64,000 bases of DNA from Pisaster brevispinus (GCA_023634235.1 JAMKCF010000014.1:7834001-7898000); one strand, 5' to 3'; numbered from the stretch's first letter, positions 11,900 to 24,900 are shown. The notes: generated by a model from the letters alone, not told the origin. Made by a program: numbers and translations.

Positions 11900-12110
11900 T
11901 CCCACTAATCTTAAGATTTCCCTCCCAAATTCGGGCAAAACAATGGTGAAAACTCGGGCAAAGCAAGAAGAAAAATGAAATGGACAGAGAAACCAAAGAA
12001 ATGCATTTTACCCGGTATTACAAATTGGTACTTATGTTTTTATTTGGGTAAAATTTCAGGCAAATCAACCCTTCTAACCCCCGCCCCCTTAACCAACGAG
12101 TCCCAATACC
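11900..12110. repeat. Interspersed repeat in TTC14 3' region
   Basis: Words such as GGTAAAATTTC, AATTGGTACTT and CCGCCCCCTTAAC appear as the reverse complement at about 50,860-51,000. It overlaps the possible TTC14 poly(A) signal. Confidence 0.6.
12039..12044 (-). terminator. Possible polyadenylation signal for TTC14
   Basis: AATAAA occurs on the minus strand about 145 nt after the TTC14 stop. It lies in a repeat (11,900-12,110) that recurs inverted near 50,860-51,000, so a transposon may have supplied the signal. Use of the site is inferred only. Confidence 0.4.
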
Positions 12111-12188
12111 CAAATGAGGGTTGCTGTTGAGGACAAATAGTGCAATAATGAAAACACTACAAATGTTTGAACTGCAGTTCGATTCTGT

Positions 12189-15100
12189 TTAGAGCCACCA
12201 CGTTCTTGACCGCCTTTTCTCAACCTCTGGACTTTGGGCACGTGCCCATTTCCCTTCGCTGTGCAGAACTGCCACTTGTATCTCCTTATCGAAGGTAATC
12301 AACTCATGGAAGGGGTTGCTCTCTTTGGGCCCGGCTGGTGCTCTACTTCTACTCTGGTTTGATCTGGAGCCTCGTCTGTCGCTATATCTGCTATGGGGTT
12401 TACTATTGTATCTTTCCCACTGGGTGGCACTTGACCAACCCTGGTATCTATCGCTACTGGCATGTGCATCCCAGCTATGGCGTTCCCTCCTGTCCCGCTC
12501 AGGGCGTCTGTCATCATATCTATGGTGGTGACTGTCTCTCCCGTCTCTTTGCTTCGGAGGTCTGTCATATGGAGGCTCATGGAGATTACCACGGGGTCTG
12601 TCACCATATCTATCCTGGTGTCTGTGACTGGCAGTTTTATCCCTTGCGCTTCTCTCATAGCTTCTCTCACTTCTTCCGTGCTGATAATCTATTACTTTGG
12701 TCGATTTTGCACTTTGCTCTGTGTGTCTTGGATGATTTGATGCAAGGCTCTTATCCATGCTTTCCTTTTCCCCTGTTCTTGAACTGTAATGACTTGTATC
12801 TGCTGACCTTTCTCCGACATGTGTGACATCATGTGGCCCTTGACCTTTGCCACCGTGAAGAGACTTGGATGGTTGCATTTCTTTACTCTTCCTATGACTG
12901 CGTTCATGTTCTCCTCTGGAAGTCTGTGATCTAATGTCTCCCGCTCCAGCTAGACTGCTTTCTGCCCTTTCTTTAAGGACAGCAGGACCTCTACTCGATT
13001 TGTCCTGTTCAATTGTCAGGACATTCAGCAGTTTAGGGGTGAAGATGTCCCCACCCTTGGATTCCATGATCATATTCTGCCCGTGTTGGTAGTCAATTGT
13101 CAAAGCAGCAGGTTTCTCTCCTCCAACTTCTGTTGTATCTTTGGACCCCATGACTGTATCAAGGTGTCCACTTTGATCTGGAAAAGATGAGACGGTACTT
13201 TTTGCACTTTGTATTTGATGATCCTCATGATTATCAACAGGTCGGTGTGTTACAATGACACCTATGTGGTGTCCTTGACCCTGACCCTGACCTTGACCTT
13301 GGACATCTGCCAACCTTTCACCACTAATTCCATCATGACCTTCTTGGGTTCTTTTAATACCAGGAAGACTGTCATTTGCATTCAGTGTCATTCCAGAGCG
13401 TGCTCTTTCTTCTTGCAGTTTTTGTCGACGGATGTTTTCCAGTTGTTTAGAGATGGTCTTTATGACAGCTTGTTGTTCTGGGGTAAACATTTCTAGAGTA
13501 AACTCTTCTACTCCGGGTGGCTTGGAAACCCCTGCAGCAGAAGCTGTGGAAGGAACATTTGTGTTTTTACCCACCTCAGATTCCCTTGGTTGGGGTTGAT
13601 CGCTATTCTTGGCTCCAGGAACTGACTGGTGGAGCTTCCTGGGCAGCTGTTGTTCAATAATGCCCATACCTGGCTGATGATGTGGGCCAATATCAGATTC
13701 TATTGACACTACTTGTAGATTGTGGCTTGTTTGAGATGCATCTACTAATGACTGATGGAGAGGTACATGTTCAGCCGATGGATGGATGTGTTCTCCAGAA
13801 TGGAGACGTGCCGCCACCTTGGCAGGTTTGGCAAATTCCGTTTTAATGGTTGGATGATGAGGAGGAGAAGTTTCATCTTTGACTTCTTTGAATTTTCTTT
13901 TCTTGGCTGGCTTTACATCTGAGGAAGGTTTAGCCACAGAGGTTGGTACCTTTTGTGCCTCTTTCTTAATTTCAGGAGGAACAGGTGTCTTCAGTTTCTC
14001 ATTTCTATCTGAAGGTCTTTCTTTCTCTTGAGTTTTCCCTTTGCTGTTTTTGCTTGGGTCACCTTCTTGCTCCTCTTCTGAATGTTTCCTCTTCTTCCTC
14101 TTTAAGGGTGTTCCCTCGTCGTCGTTTTTCTTGACCTGATAGCTCTGGCTCTCCATATACATTTCAAGATGATCTCTAGAGATCTCATAGATACCTGTAT
14201 CAACATCACTATCACTATCATCCTCGTCCTCATCATCAGGGTTGTCTTGCCGCTTCCTCACATCAGATTTCCTGGATTTGGTCTTCGAAGAGCTTCTGCT
14301 TCTTGGCCTCGAGCGTTTTCTTGATTTCTTCGTCTCCCTGTGGCAACTGTCATCAGAGTGACTGCTAGACCCTGACACTGTATAGCTGCTGTAACTGCTG
14401 TAACTGTAGGAGCGGCTTCCTGATAAACTGTAGCTGGAGTAGCTTCCGTCAGAGTAACTTCCATCTGAGTAACTATTCTCAGAAGAAGACCCTCTGGACA
14501 CACTTCTGTTTCTTCTATCTGGACTCTTCTTGCCTTGACGTCCTCTCTTGGCATCCTGAGAATTTGGTTTGCTCTGATTTCTCCTGTCCTTGAGTCTATC
14601 TGAAGGATTCTCCTTCCGTTCTTGACTTCCTTCATTGCTGCTGTCTACAGAGTGGCTTAATCTTCTTGTTTTCTTACTGTCATCTTCGTAAGTTTTTCTC
14701 TTGCCCGACTCTGTCTTTGATCCACTGTCGTCCCTCTGTGCCTTACCAAGGTTGTCTTTTTCTGCTACTTTCTTGGCAGCAGCATCTGTATTGTGAACAT
14801 CTTTCTTTTGCATTCTTGTGTTAATTTGGTCTTGTGGAGATACATCCCTACTGTGCCTTCTTGAGGAATGATGGGAGCCCTCTTTGGAACTTGATTTAGA
14901 TCTAGACCTGTCTTCCTTGATCTCCTTTTGAAGAAATGGTCCATCCTCTCTAGTGGTTGAATACTGACTGAGGTGTTCCTCATCATCTTTTGTGTGACTT
15001 CGTTGTGACTCTTTGGATAGTGTGCTACGTCTTGCTCTTGGGGATACTGATGGAGAATGACTTTCTCTTGTCTTGACATTTTTTGTTGAGTTTTTTGCTT

Positions 15101-15914
15101 GGCTTTTCTCATCTCTTTTCTTTCTTGAATCTGACCCTGGTTTGGATTTCTTTCTTGAAGGCTCTGGAGAAAGAGAACTGTAGGAGCTCTCACTGCTGGA
15201 ATGGTTAGACCTTGTTCGTCCTGTGTGGACACTTTCTCTACTCTTACGTTGTACCATTACATTTTTTTTGTAAGACGTTGATTTTTCAGTTTTTAATACA
15301 ATTTTTGGGGCTTTACTAGCATGCCTTTGTTTAGATCTTGACCTTGAAGAACAATCAGAACTAATGCTTTCTGAGTACGACCCAGACCGCGTTCTTCTAT
15401 GTTTGGTCCTCTTACGGTCACTGCGATGTTGACTCCTTGACTTAGATCTAGAGCTACTGCTAGAACTAAAGTCTGAATATTTGCTTCTCTTTTGAGAATC
15501 TGCTCTCTTCTTGCTTGAAGTTATGTCCCGGTTTCTTTCTTCTCTGAAGAGTTTTCTGCCACTTCTCTGAAGACTTGTTTCTCTGGACATGGAGTGTAAG
15601 CTTCCTCTTGACCTGGAAGGTCTGGAAGAAGCTGAACTATCTGAACTCCTAGAATACTTCCTCTTTTTCTTTGACTTTTTCTTGCTCTTGCTAGAATGCT
15701 TCTCCTCTTTCTTGCTTGAGGATTTGTCTCTTTCTTTGCCTTTCTTCTTTTTCTTCTTCTTGCTCTTCTCTGCGCTACTCTTGGTGTGTACTGATGCGCA
15801 ATGCTCTGTATCCACCATTTGTCTGAGAGTCTCGGCTGAGATGTGAGTTACTTCTGAAGATCCAGGGGATGTGGAGGAGATTGATTCAGGGGAGCTGGTT
15901 ATCTTTGTTGGCGT
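12189..15914 (-). CDS. TTC14: TTC14 exon 8 (giant RS/charged tail)
   Basis: A single 3,726-nt exon encodes 1,241 residues and the stop. The acceptor TTGTTAG precedes ACGCCAACAAAG, and a stop codon (TAG) sits in frame just upstream, which fixes the exon start. [12 protein letters not shown] resembles the vertebrate SAEKLRKLLKEE segment and is followed by a poly-lysine stretch and long SR/SKSR tracts, an acidic patch ([14 protein letters not shown]) and HR-rich runs near the end. A short GQGQGQGQG tract (about 13,273-13,300) comes from a 6-bp slip repeat. Very low sequence complexity makes alignment of this tail unreliable. Confidence 0.9.
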   Translation of the reverse strand, partial: TPTKITSSPESISSTSPGSSEVTHISAETLRQMVDTEHCASVHTKSSAEKSKKKKKKKGKERDKSSSKKEEKHSSKSKKKSKKKRKYSRSSDSSASSRPSRSRGSLHSMSRETSLQRSGRKLFREERNRDITSSKKRADSQKRSKYSDFSSSSSSRSKSRSQHRSDRKRTKHRRTRSGSYSESISSDCSSRSRSKQRHASKAPKIVLKTEKSTSYKKNVMVQRKSRESVHTGRTRSNHSSSESSYSSLSPEPSRKKSKPGSDSRKKRDEKSQAKNSTKNVKTRESHSPSVSPRARRSTLSKESQRSHTKDDEEHLSQYSTTREDGPFLQKEIKEDRSRSKSSSKEGSHHSSRRHSRDVSPQDQINTRMQKKDVHNTDAAAKKVAEKDNLGKAQRDDSGSKTESGKRKTYEDDSKKTRRLSHSVDSSNEGSQERKENPSDRLKDRRNQSKPNSQDAKRGRQGKKSPDRRNRSVSRGSSSENSYSDGSYSDGSYSSYSLSGSRSYSYSSYSSYTVSGSSSHSDDSCHRETKKSRKRSRPRSRSSSKTKSRKSDVRKRQDNPDDEDEDDSDSDVDTGIYEISRDHLEMYMESQSYQVKKNDDEGTPLKRKKRKHSEEEQEGDPSKNSKGKTQEKERPSDRNEKLKTPVPPEIKKEAQKVPTSVAKPSSDVKPAKKRKFKEVKDETSPPHHPTIKTEFAKPAKVAARLHSGEHIHPSAEHVPLHQSLVDASQTSHNLQVVSIESDIGPHHQPGMGIIEQQLPRKLHQSVPGAKNSDQPQPRESEVGKNTNVPSTASAAGVSKPPGVEEFTLEMFTPEQQAVIKTISKQLENIRRQKLQEERARSGMTLNANDSLPGIKRTQEGHDGISGERLADVQGQGQGQGQGHHIGVIVTHRPVDNHEDHQIQSAKSTVSSFPDQSGHLDTVMGSKDTTEVGGEKPAALTIDYQHGQNMIMESKGGDIFTPKLLNVLTIEQDKSSRGPAVLKERAESSLAGAGDIRSQTSRGEHERSHRKSKEMQPSKSLHGGKGQGPHDVTHVGERSADTSHYSSRTGEKESMDKSLASNHPRHTEQSAKSTKVIDYQHGRSERSYERSARDKTASHRHQDRYGDRPRGNLHEPPYDRPPKQRDGRDSHHHRYDDRRPERDRRERHSWDAHASSDRYQGWSSATQWERYNSKPHSRYSDRRGSRSNQSRSRAPAGPKESNPFHELITFDKEIQVAVLHSEGKWARAQSPEVEKRRSRTWWL

Positions 15915-18900
15915 CTAACAACCCATGGAAGTTCAAAACAAGTAAACACATATCCATATCGCAAAGTTTTTGTAATGAAGATAAGTGGCAGAATTTCAGG
16001 TAAAAGTTGACCAAGCCACCAACATTTGTTTTAAAAATTTCAATTACAAATTATACAGTTAACAATGATAGTTTAAAATTTGCCAAAAAAGTTCACAAAG
16101 AGAAAAATTTTGGCCATGTAAGTATTGGCAAAAAAAAGGTGATTATCGAGAAAAAAGGACAAATTGTTTCGTGATAGAAATGTGGAAATTTGTTAAGACA
16201 TTAAAGATTCAATATTTCAAGTTTCACATTTGAAAAATATATATTTTTACAGTTCATCATGTTCCAATTTTGGATATTTAAAACAAAAATTACCATACAG
16301 GCCAACAGTAATTTTTTTTTTTTTAAACCCCCAAAACACACAAAGACCCGACCAAATAAAATAACACATTTCCAAATTTTGTTTCATTTCACAAAGTTTA
16401 GAATGAAAAGATTTGTGCATTTTTTTTCAAAGGATACACATGTTTGAGTGGTTCGAAAGATGTGTTGTCAAGTAACACATCAAAGCAACCCACGGTCACA
16501 TCAAGAGAACAAACACCCAACCCGGATTATAGAGGTCACAGATTCCACAGCAGAGGTCACAGGTCAGAGTTCAAATGGCAAACCAGAAGTTGATGATGGC
16601 AATGTGCAGAAGTCCAGTATCCGAGGGAGGTTTCCAAGAATGCAGTCATGTGAAAAAATAAAGAACAGAAAACCCAGTGTAGCAAGACAATACTTTAACA
16701 AATATTTAAATAACAGGACAGTGTTGTGTGACTCAAGCCTTGGACTCGAGTCACTCAAGTTTGATTTATGATGACTAGGACTTGGACTTTGAGTCACATT
16801 TCTGATGACTTAACCTTTGATTTCAGGGGTTGTGAGCTTGCATCTTCATTGTCATCTTGGTTCTTGGTTCATTACCCAAAACAAAAGACCAATTTTAAAG
16901 AGAGATAACTTGCAGACACTTTATTCTGACCAAATCTCGGAGTTTCTGATCAGACTAGTAATATCACAAACAAAGAGGTTGTTATATAGCAATGGTTTCT
17001 CACCCTCATCTTCTTGATGTTACTGAGACACAACTGTGCCTCTAAGAAGCCTGGTTTGATCTCGATCGCTGCTTGGTAACAGTCAGTGGCCTTCTCTGTG
17101 TTACCCGCCTCCTCAAGCCTGGACAAATTCAAAAACAGTATATCACTTTTACTATTCTCAAAGCCAATGCTACTGATGCTAAACTTCCTTCAATAATAGA
17201 TTTAATATACCTGATGTTGTCATTGCATTAGGGCAACACAGCTGTTTCTCGTATTTTGAATAAAAGCATTTTGTATTTGCACAATCACAAAAGATCAATC
17301 ACAAAATATCAATCATAGTTTGCTAACTCTAGCCCAGCAAACTGAAATACGCGTAAGAATCTGTTTCTCGATCATCGCAGTAAGCGGTAGACCTGCACAG
17401 GCAGTCGTACATTCAGGCATGGACAAGGAACTCCTTTGCCCTCTCTTAGTGTTCTCTTTGCCGTTAGATTTCAATGTTTTGAAACAACCCTTATTGATTT
17501 TGTACACGCAAGGTGTTGTCTCATGACAACTGACAACAAGGATCCAGCTTTCGAGGAACTATTTATTGTCTGTATTATGCAGGCCTGATCCTGTAAGGAC
17601 AAGGCAGTTTTTCATTGATAGAGGGGCACCTCTAATAATAATAATTACGGGCGTCTCAAAACACTTTTCATAATTCATTTTCAGACAGGTTTTTGAGGCC
17701 ATTGAATTATGAGACCCATCTATGTAACACCTTGTACAGATTTACAAGGTGCTGTGGCGCATTCAGCTGCCACTGCCAAAACACCAGGGCAAACCCCTTC
17801 TCTTTATGCATTACACAACACACGGGACCTACGGCTTTACGTCCCACCCGAAGGACGAAGCAATAATGGTTAAATGTCTTGCTTAAGGACACAAGTGTCA
17901 AGACCGGGACTCGAACCCACACCCTGCCGATCAGAAACATCAGAGCTTGAGTTTGGTGCTCTTATCTGCTCGGCCACGACACGCCACCTCTAAACATAGA
18001 ACTGTAAATTTCTACTTGAACATTTCACGGGCAGGGCTCGAACTTTACACTGGACTGCAGGCCTGAGGAACACTTCCTTTAGTGTTGGGCCAGTAAACTC
18101 ACTACTGGACAAGTCAAGCAGTCTTGTGTTTTTAATTAAATACAAATACCACACTGTGTATTTTTTATCTTTAAAATTTGACAAATAATGTTCAAATGTT
18201 GACTTTGAGTCTGATAAATATCTTTCAATTCTGTTGAGTATCGAAGAATATTGCCAAAAACACAAATGAGATTAATTTTCTCTTAGTACTTGGTCAAATA
18301 TGAACAGTTTACAGATTAACTGTGTACAGTTTACATATTAAACTGTGTGGAAAATTTTTCTTATTTTGATTCTGGTCTTGTAAAAAGAATTCTGGTCCAG
18401 TAAAAGTTTTGTGGGGCGCCACTACCCAGGGGCATCTGTAAAGCATCAGGCCTGATTATGAAGGTTCTGTAATGATCTAAGAATACATCAAGTCTGATCA
18501 TCTACAAAAAAGTGTGGAAGTAAGCAATTACTTAAATGGTTACAGATTGTTATCATTTGTTTTATATGGAATTCTTTTCAAGCATTCTCCTAGTTGCCCC
18601 TATCCAGCTGCTATTTATTTGTCAATATTTTAAGAAGAGGGGCTTTAAATCACTGGATTTGGTCGGTTGGGTAAGAAAAACAAGGTAAAAAACCACGGCA
18701 GAATTTTAAAGATCATAAGCATAGATGCCATTAGTTCATGTGAGCCAGCCACACTTGCCTGTTCCAACTGGAGGGGCAAATTCTAAACCATGCTTGTCAA
18801 GTGACAACTACAACGGCTGTTTGAGTACACACAACTCAATTATTCACTCTCTGTGCAAATACATGGGCTTGAAAAACATCTAAACAGCTGTTGGCTTAAC

Positions 18901-21900
18901 AACAACAGAAGAGACTAAGAGGTTTTAAGCTTTTTGGTGAAAATCTTTCAAAAACTGGTGCTATTCTAATTTTGGGGGGAGGTTATCACAGTTTACGGTA
19001 AGTTTTGGATTATTTGCAACATGAAAAGTGATTCGAGAACTTGTCCCGCTGTTAAAAGTGCAAATATTTTTTAAGGGCCTGACATTTCCAATGTAGCAGA
19101 ATCTTTCTCGCAGGGTAACAGAGAAAGACTCTGCTAAGGTCAAAACGTCAAGCCATAAACTATTTTGTGCAAATCAAATCAAATCAAATACTTGCATCTT
19201 CTGGATCGCCTTTGCAGCCAACATTCCCAAACTATCAACTCCTTTGTGCCCCTTTTTTAATTTTCAGATAAAAACCACAGGCAAAATACTCGGGTGGGAT
19301 TTGAACCCACGACCTAGGATTCAAATTGCCTCTAGCCGCCAGGCTAGCTCAGTGGTCTGGTGATAAGACACCTGCTCTAGTAATGCAAAGATTGTGGGTT
19401 CAAATCCCACCTGAGTGATTTGCCTGCATTTTTTCCCCACAGAACTCATGAAAGTACTGAGTATACAGCCCTTACCACACATCAGTGTGAGAGTAAAAAC
19501 AAATTACATTCTTTATATCCCCGATACCAAATTAAAATCTATTCAAGCTTTAAGCGTTCTTACTGTTTTCCCCTTTCAAGGAGCGTTTCACACATGTATT
19601 TATTAGCGTTGCGGTGATTTGGGTTGATCTTAAGAGCCTTGCTGAAGTCACCCAGGGCCTTGGACAGGTGATCTCTGTTTGCGTATCTGTAGAAATCAAG
19701 CAACGGTTTAAGAACAAAGACATTTCATAACCTTACTGCTGTTTCAGGATTTGGGATAAACAAGCAGTTAGGTGCGATGTTAAACTAAGCAATTTATATT
19801 CAACAGTTCTAAGCAAGATGAATACACATTCATGTTTCAATTTTCACATGTTTTTTTCCGTTGGGGGTGGTAAGACACTGTTGTCTGAAGCCAAGTGCAG
19901 AGTGGTACTAACAATAAATGATCGAATGATAACAATAACTAATAAACATCTCTGAGAGTTTATGCACGCTGATTGGTCGAAGACTGGTCACATGGGGGTG
20001 TATTAACATGTGGTGTAAAGACTGGCTCTGTGAACTAGGGCATAAATGGCCCCATAACAAGCATATTGTTCTGTATGCACTGTGCATTTTGTTGTGTAAC
20101 AGTTCTGTATGCACTGCGCATGTTGTGCTGGAACTATCAAATCAACTGTTTTCTTTGTGCATATTAGTTTTTGTTGAACGCGCAGACAATGTATCAATTT
20201 GAGGTACATGTACATGTATCTGGTACGTGCATGAAACATACATGTATGTACATAATGCGAAACATAAAGCCGAACACCAACCAAAGTATTTTTAATATGG
20301 CGCCATTATTTTTCAAAGCTCATAGTCTGATTCTTGCAAAATGCATTAAAAGTTAAATATGTGTAAGCGATTAGGTGTCATGCAAAAATTGAACAGCCTA
20401 AAGAATGGCCCTTGAACATGAATAGAACAATTCTAAAAATTTCAGCAAATCCCCAATTTTGATGATTTTTATCATTTCTTTTCATTAAGGGTATTTATTA
20501 ATGGCAATAACAGTGTGAGGAGCTGGTCTTCACTGCGTGGTAATGATGTTGGTTGGTGGCAGGCCTCTGTTAATGGATCTCGCCTTCATCTCAGTCCATT
20601 AACAGCGGCCAGGCACCAACCCGGTCATTACTACGCAGTGAAGACCAGCTCCTCTAACTGTTATTGCCTCAACAAAAGAGACCAGTCTATTTTCATTGCC
20701 AGCCTAACTTTGGGCACATGGGTCTACATGTATGAAAGAAAAACAAGATGACTACCCAATGAGGCCAATAAGATGGACAAACGAAGGAAACCATAATTTT
20801 AAGTGTGTGAGATTTCAGGCATCCATGTTGGCTCGGTGGTTTCTTCCCTGCCTTTCATCCATGTAGACCACAGTTCACATTCTGTTTCAGATCAGAGCCT
20901 TGCATGAAGACTACATTTTCAGTCCCTACCTGACTGCATTGTATTCTACCCATTGGGGTTTTTCCTTCCACATCTAAAACTGAGATTTTGTCAACATCTT
21001 CTCTTAACAGGTATCTCCAGGTGAATGGGTTTAGAAAACAAGACACTTTTGAGGGCTCCTTGGTTTCATTACCAGATATGTAATAATATTAATGTCACAA
21101 CACAAGAAGAGTTGATTCTTCTTAAGGGGGGGGGGTAGAAAATGGTTGACTCACAGTGCTCCTCTTGCCACGAATGCCTCAACATTCTCCTCATCAATCT
21201 CCAAGGCTTTGTTAAGATGCTGCATTGCCTCTAGGAACCTCTCTGCCTTGAAGTGCTCGACCCCCTTAGCAACACTGCAGTTTAAAGAGAAATTGTATAT
21301 TAGTACTCGCCTACACGCCATAGGTACCATAGACTTCCATAAAGATTATGGGCTTCATTGTGGAGCAATATTACACAAGACTGCAGGGCTTGCAGGGTTT
21401 TCCCAAGGTTTTGTCAAAACTGTTGGACATTCTGGACCCAAATTTTTGGATGCTTGGCCATAGCACACTAAATTGAAACAGCTTCGGAATTTTTTCTTCT
21501 TGGTGTTTATCTTGGTTTACTGTGCAATCTGGCGCATTCTGTATGGTTTTCTCTTTATTTTTTTTGAGAAATTATTATTTAAAAAATTATTTTTAAATTT
21601 TGTTTGGCATACTGGCCCGCAATTCACCCGTATCAGCCTGATACTCTAGCTTGTGCATGGAGACAACCCCGGCTTGTAGCTAAACAATTTTTTTAGCTGA
21701 CCAGACTTTATTTTACAAGAAAAGAATCTAAATGAGGAAGAACTTTCTACAAAATTTATGTTTAACTGTTTTTGTTTTTTGTTACTTAACAGAATTGACA
21801 GATGTTTACTGGACTCGCAGTCAACATTTGAACAAAATATTTGTAATTAAACCCAGTTCACAGTGAGGCATTACTCTTCAATAGGAAAACACAAGACCAG

Positions 21901-24900
21901 TCTGGTCCCGAGTTTACTGGCCCGACACTAAAATCACTGGCCTTGAGCCTGTGGTCCAGTGTCAAATTTGAGCCGTGGTTCTAGGCGAGCATTGGGTGAA
22001 AGGATTCCTTCTGTTTGTACAGCTGGTGATAAATGGAAACCCCATGGCTTGCGTACTGTGGACTTTGAGTCTCCACAGTCTCCGGCCCTGTGAAATTTTG
22101 TGGCGCGAACCACTTGGGCAGGAGACTGCATCTATGTTTAATAGGGTTTAAACTATGTGGTTACCTTCTGTGGGTTGAACCTTAGTTACCCTCTGCACAT
22201 ATCCTAGGCTTGGTTGGAAAGCATAATCAGCCATTTGGTGAACAGTCCCTCGTCAGTTCTTAGGACAATAAACCCCTGGGAGAGGCTGCTATCACCAAGG
22301 TGAAACAATGGAAATGTGCATGGGTGTATGCAACCTCGTTCCCAGTGGTACGATCTCGACGCACCATTTTGTTTTCTTTCACAGAATGCCTTGCTCGATT
22401 GTAACCCCTGGAAGTGTGACTTGAAAATATCCAAATATATTGGATATTCTAATTAGTCCTGTGGTTGATCCATTCTGTGTTAGAGACTACGCTGAACGCA
22501 CTGTCAAAGGACGCATCAAGTCATGGAGCAACTGGCCCCCTCTCATTCTCATTTATCAAGCGTGTACGCAAAGCAGTACAGTTTGGTTAGCCAATCAGCA
22601 TTGATTTTCAGTGTTTCCCTATCAGGGGTTAGCGACGAGAGGTATCGATACGGCGCTCTGCCCATGGTAGCGCAGTCAGTCCGCAGCGCCCGCGTTAATG
22701 AGGTCAAATCCCGAATTTTCTTTGCACGGAGAAAACCGCAGCGAGCGCGCGAGATTTGCACGAGGAACAACGGGAGTTCGAGAGATGTCTGTTTATTGCA
22801 TCGTGACGTTTTGCCCGAGTAGTTGGTGTCCAAGATGGCGTGGTGAGTGTTTGAAGTGTGAATTTTTGTTTTGAATGATGTATTTTTTTGCTATTTTCAA
22901 TACAAACAAAATTTAATATCTATAGGTAAATTTGAGGGGGTATTTTACTTGTTGCGCCCTGACTGGACTACACAAAATTGTTAAGAAAAACTGACGATGC
23001 AGAAAGATCAATGTGTAAGCTATCGTTTGGTATGCTTTTTACGTTGTGGGAGCCACTGTACATAGCCTTTTCTGGGCGAATATTATCCGTGTGATTTCGC
23101 TTTTTTACGATTTTTGGCGCACGTGTTTACGACGTCGCCGTGTTGTGTGTGCGTGTACCACCACGTAAAAGTACGGTGGGGCAAATTTAACATTGGAAGA
23201 GATTAAACATGCACAAGAAATGAATGGGTTTTTTATGTTTTTTATTTTGTGCAAAATTGTATGTAAAGTGCCTTAAGCCAGGGCCGAAGTATATTAATAA
23301 TACAAACATAGTAAACACTCAACATTATTTTGAAAAATCCATTCCACAATCGGCATTCTTAGAAATGTTGTGCTACTGCATGCTAGTGCTACTGCTAGAG
23401 TCATACATCATGTAATTGCATTGTTTTGTAAAGAAAGGTTTGGATTTTTGTATGACAATTTTATGTTTAAGATTGACGAATGTTTATCGAAGAATTAATT
23501 AAAACAAATTTTATGCAAATGTTTAGCCTAAATGCTAACATAAACAATTGATTTTTATCTTTAATTCAATTCAGCGGTTTTGTATTTTTGTGAATATACA
23601 GTTGCATGTTTTCCAGATAATGGTTTATACCCAAGTAATTGGTTCGGGCATTTCAGGGACCTTGGTACATGTATGTTGGGCATACCATTCCTATTATTGC
23701 TTGCAGGGTTAAACTTTTTTTTTTCTTCTTTTTTTCTTGACTTTGACAGTTTAAAGACCTAAATATCTACCGGGACTGTAATAGACAAAAATGAAAAAAA
23801 CAAGTAGTTTTAAATCAACATTTTGTGTTATTTTTCATATTGAAGGTTTCAACAGCCACCTCCATCCATCCTGGCCACCGACTCCCTCAATAGGCCCCAG
23901 CTCTACCAGTTTTATCAAGATCTAAGAAATACAACGTTGAGATTGTTGGTGATTCTCTCACAAAATACTTGCACCAAAATATCCCTGACTCAGAGATATT
24001 TAATTCCAATGTAACTTGTCTTCACGGTGTGACAACATTAGGGTTGCGAACTCACTTCCTGTATATTGTCCCCAATAACCATCATCCAGACTTGATATTA
24101 ATCCATCTTGGAACTAATGATTTGGAGTTTGGTTTCATGGAAGTTAGTTTTTGAAAATTTTCTAGTTTAATTATTTCTACCCGTAAAAAATTCCCTCAGT
24201 CAAAGACTTTGATCAACACACCTTAACCACGACAGCATGGTGAGAGCTTAGAGGATGCCTGTAAACTTTTTAATTTTACTTGTCTTGTTATTTTCAAACC
24301 TTCAAGAACAAGAAGTGCTGTGTTGTATATACTTTTTTTGTTGAATTGTTAAGTTATGTGTGCTATGTAAAGTGGAGAAAAAAATCTGTTTACTGGCAAG
24401 TGATGTGTTTTTCATAAATTTTTACATTAAACAAGCATGATATGGTCTTCCAACTTTAATCTGATTTCAGGTTGTTTTGCCCTTGGAAAAATCAGGAAAA
24501 TTGTGATAAAATAGCCTGTAAAGTTTATCAAAGCCCATACACTACATCTATGTGTACAACGTACTTGCAGGTCAGCCCTTGTAGTCGATTTAAGCCAACA
24601 TATACATTTACTTTTAAGTTGATTTTTAGTTGTATGATGGTTGCCATAACATTGTACATGTACTTCCATATCATATGCCATATTAAATGCCATGTTTTTA
24701 AGGTAACTTATTTTTTGTTCAATTCTAGAAAATCATTTATATTTTTTATATACATATATTTTTTTATATTATAGTCCCCCTACATGTATGTTTTATTTAT
24801 GTTAACAGGATTATAATAGCTATGTGTGTAATTGTTATATTATTTTGTGTGCTATTTATTTATTTACTTGACTTAACTACCTGTAAATGGGTTCACAGGT

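Noticed and set aside
11626..11949. 107-codon plus-strand ORF
   Set aside because: No family signature; it overlaps repeat sequence and lies downstream of TTC14 antisense to its 3' region.
12299..15232. Other-frame ORFs across the TTC14 last exon, both strands
   Set aside because: They are shadows of the low-complexity RS-coding exon, which has the only phase-consistent frame.
16448..16771. 107-codon plus-strand ORF in TTC14 intron 7
   Set aside because: Composition follows AGGTCA-type and other short repeats; no splice or family support.
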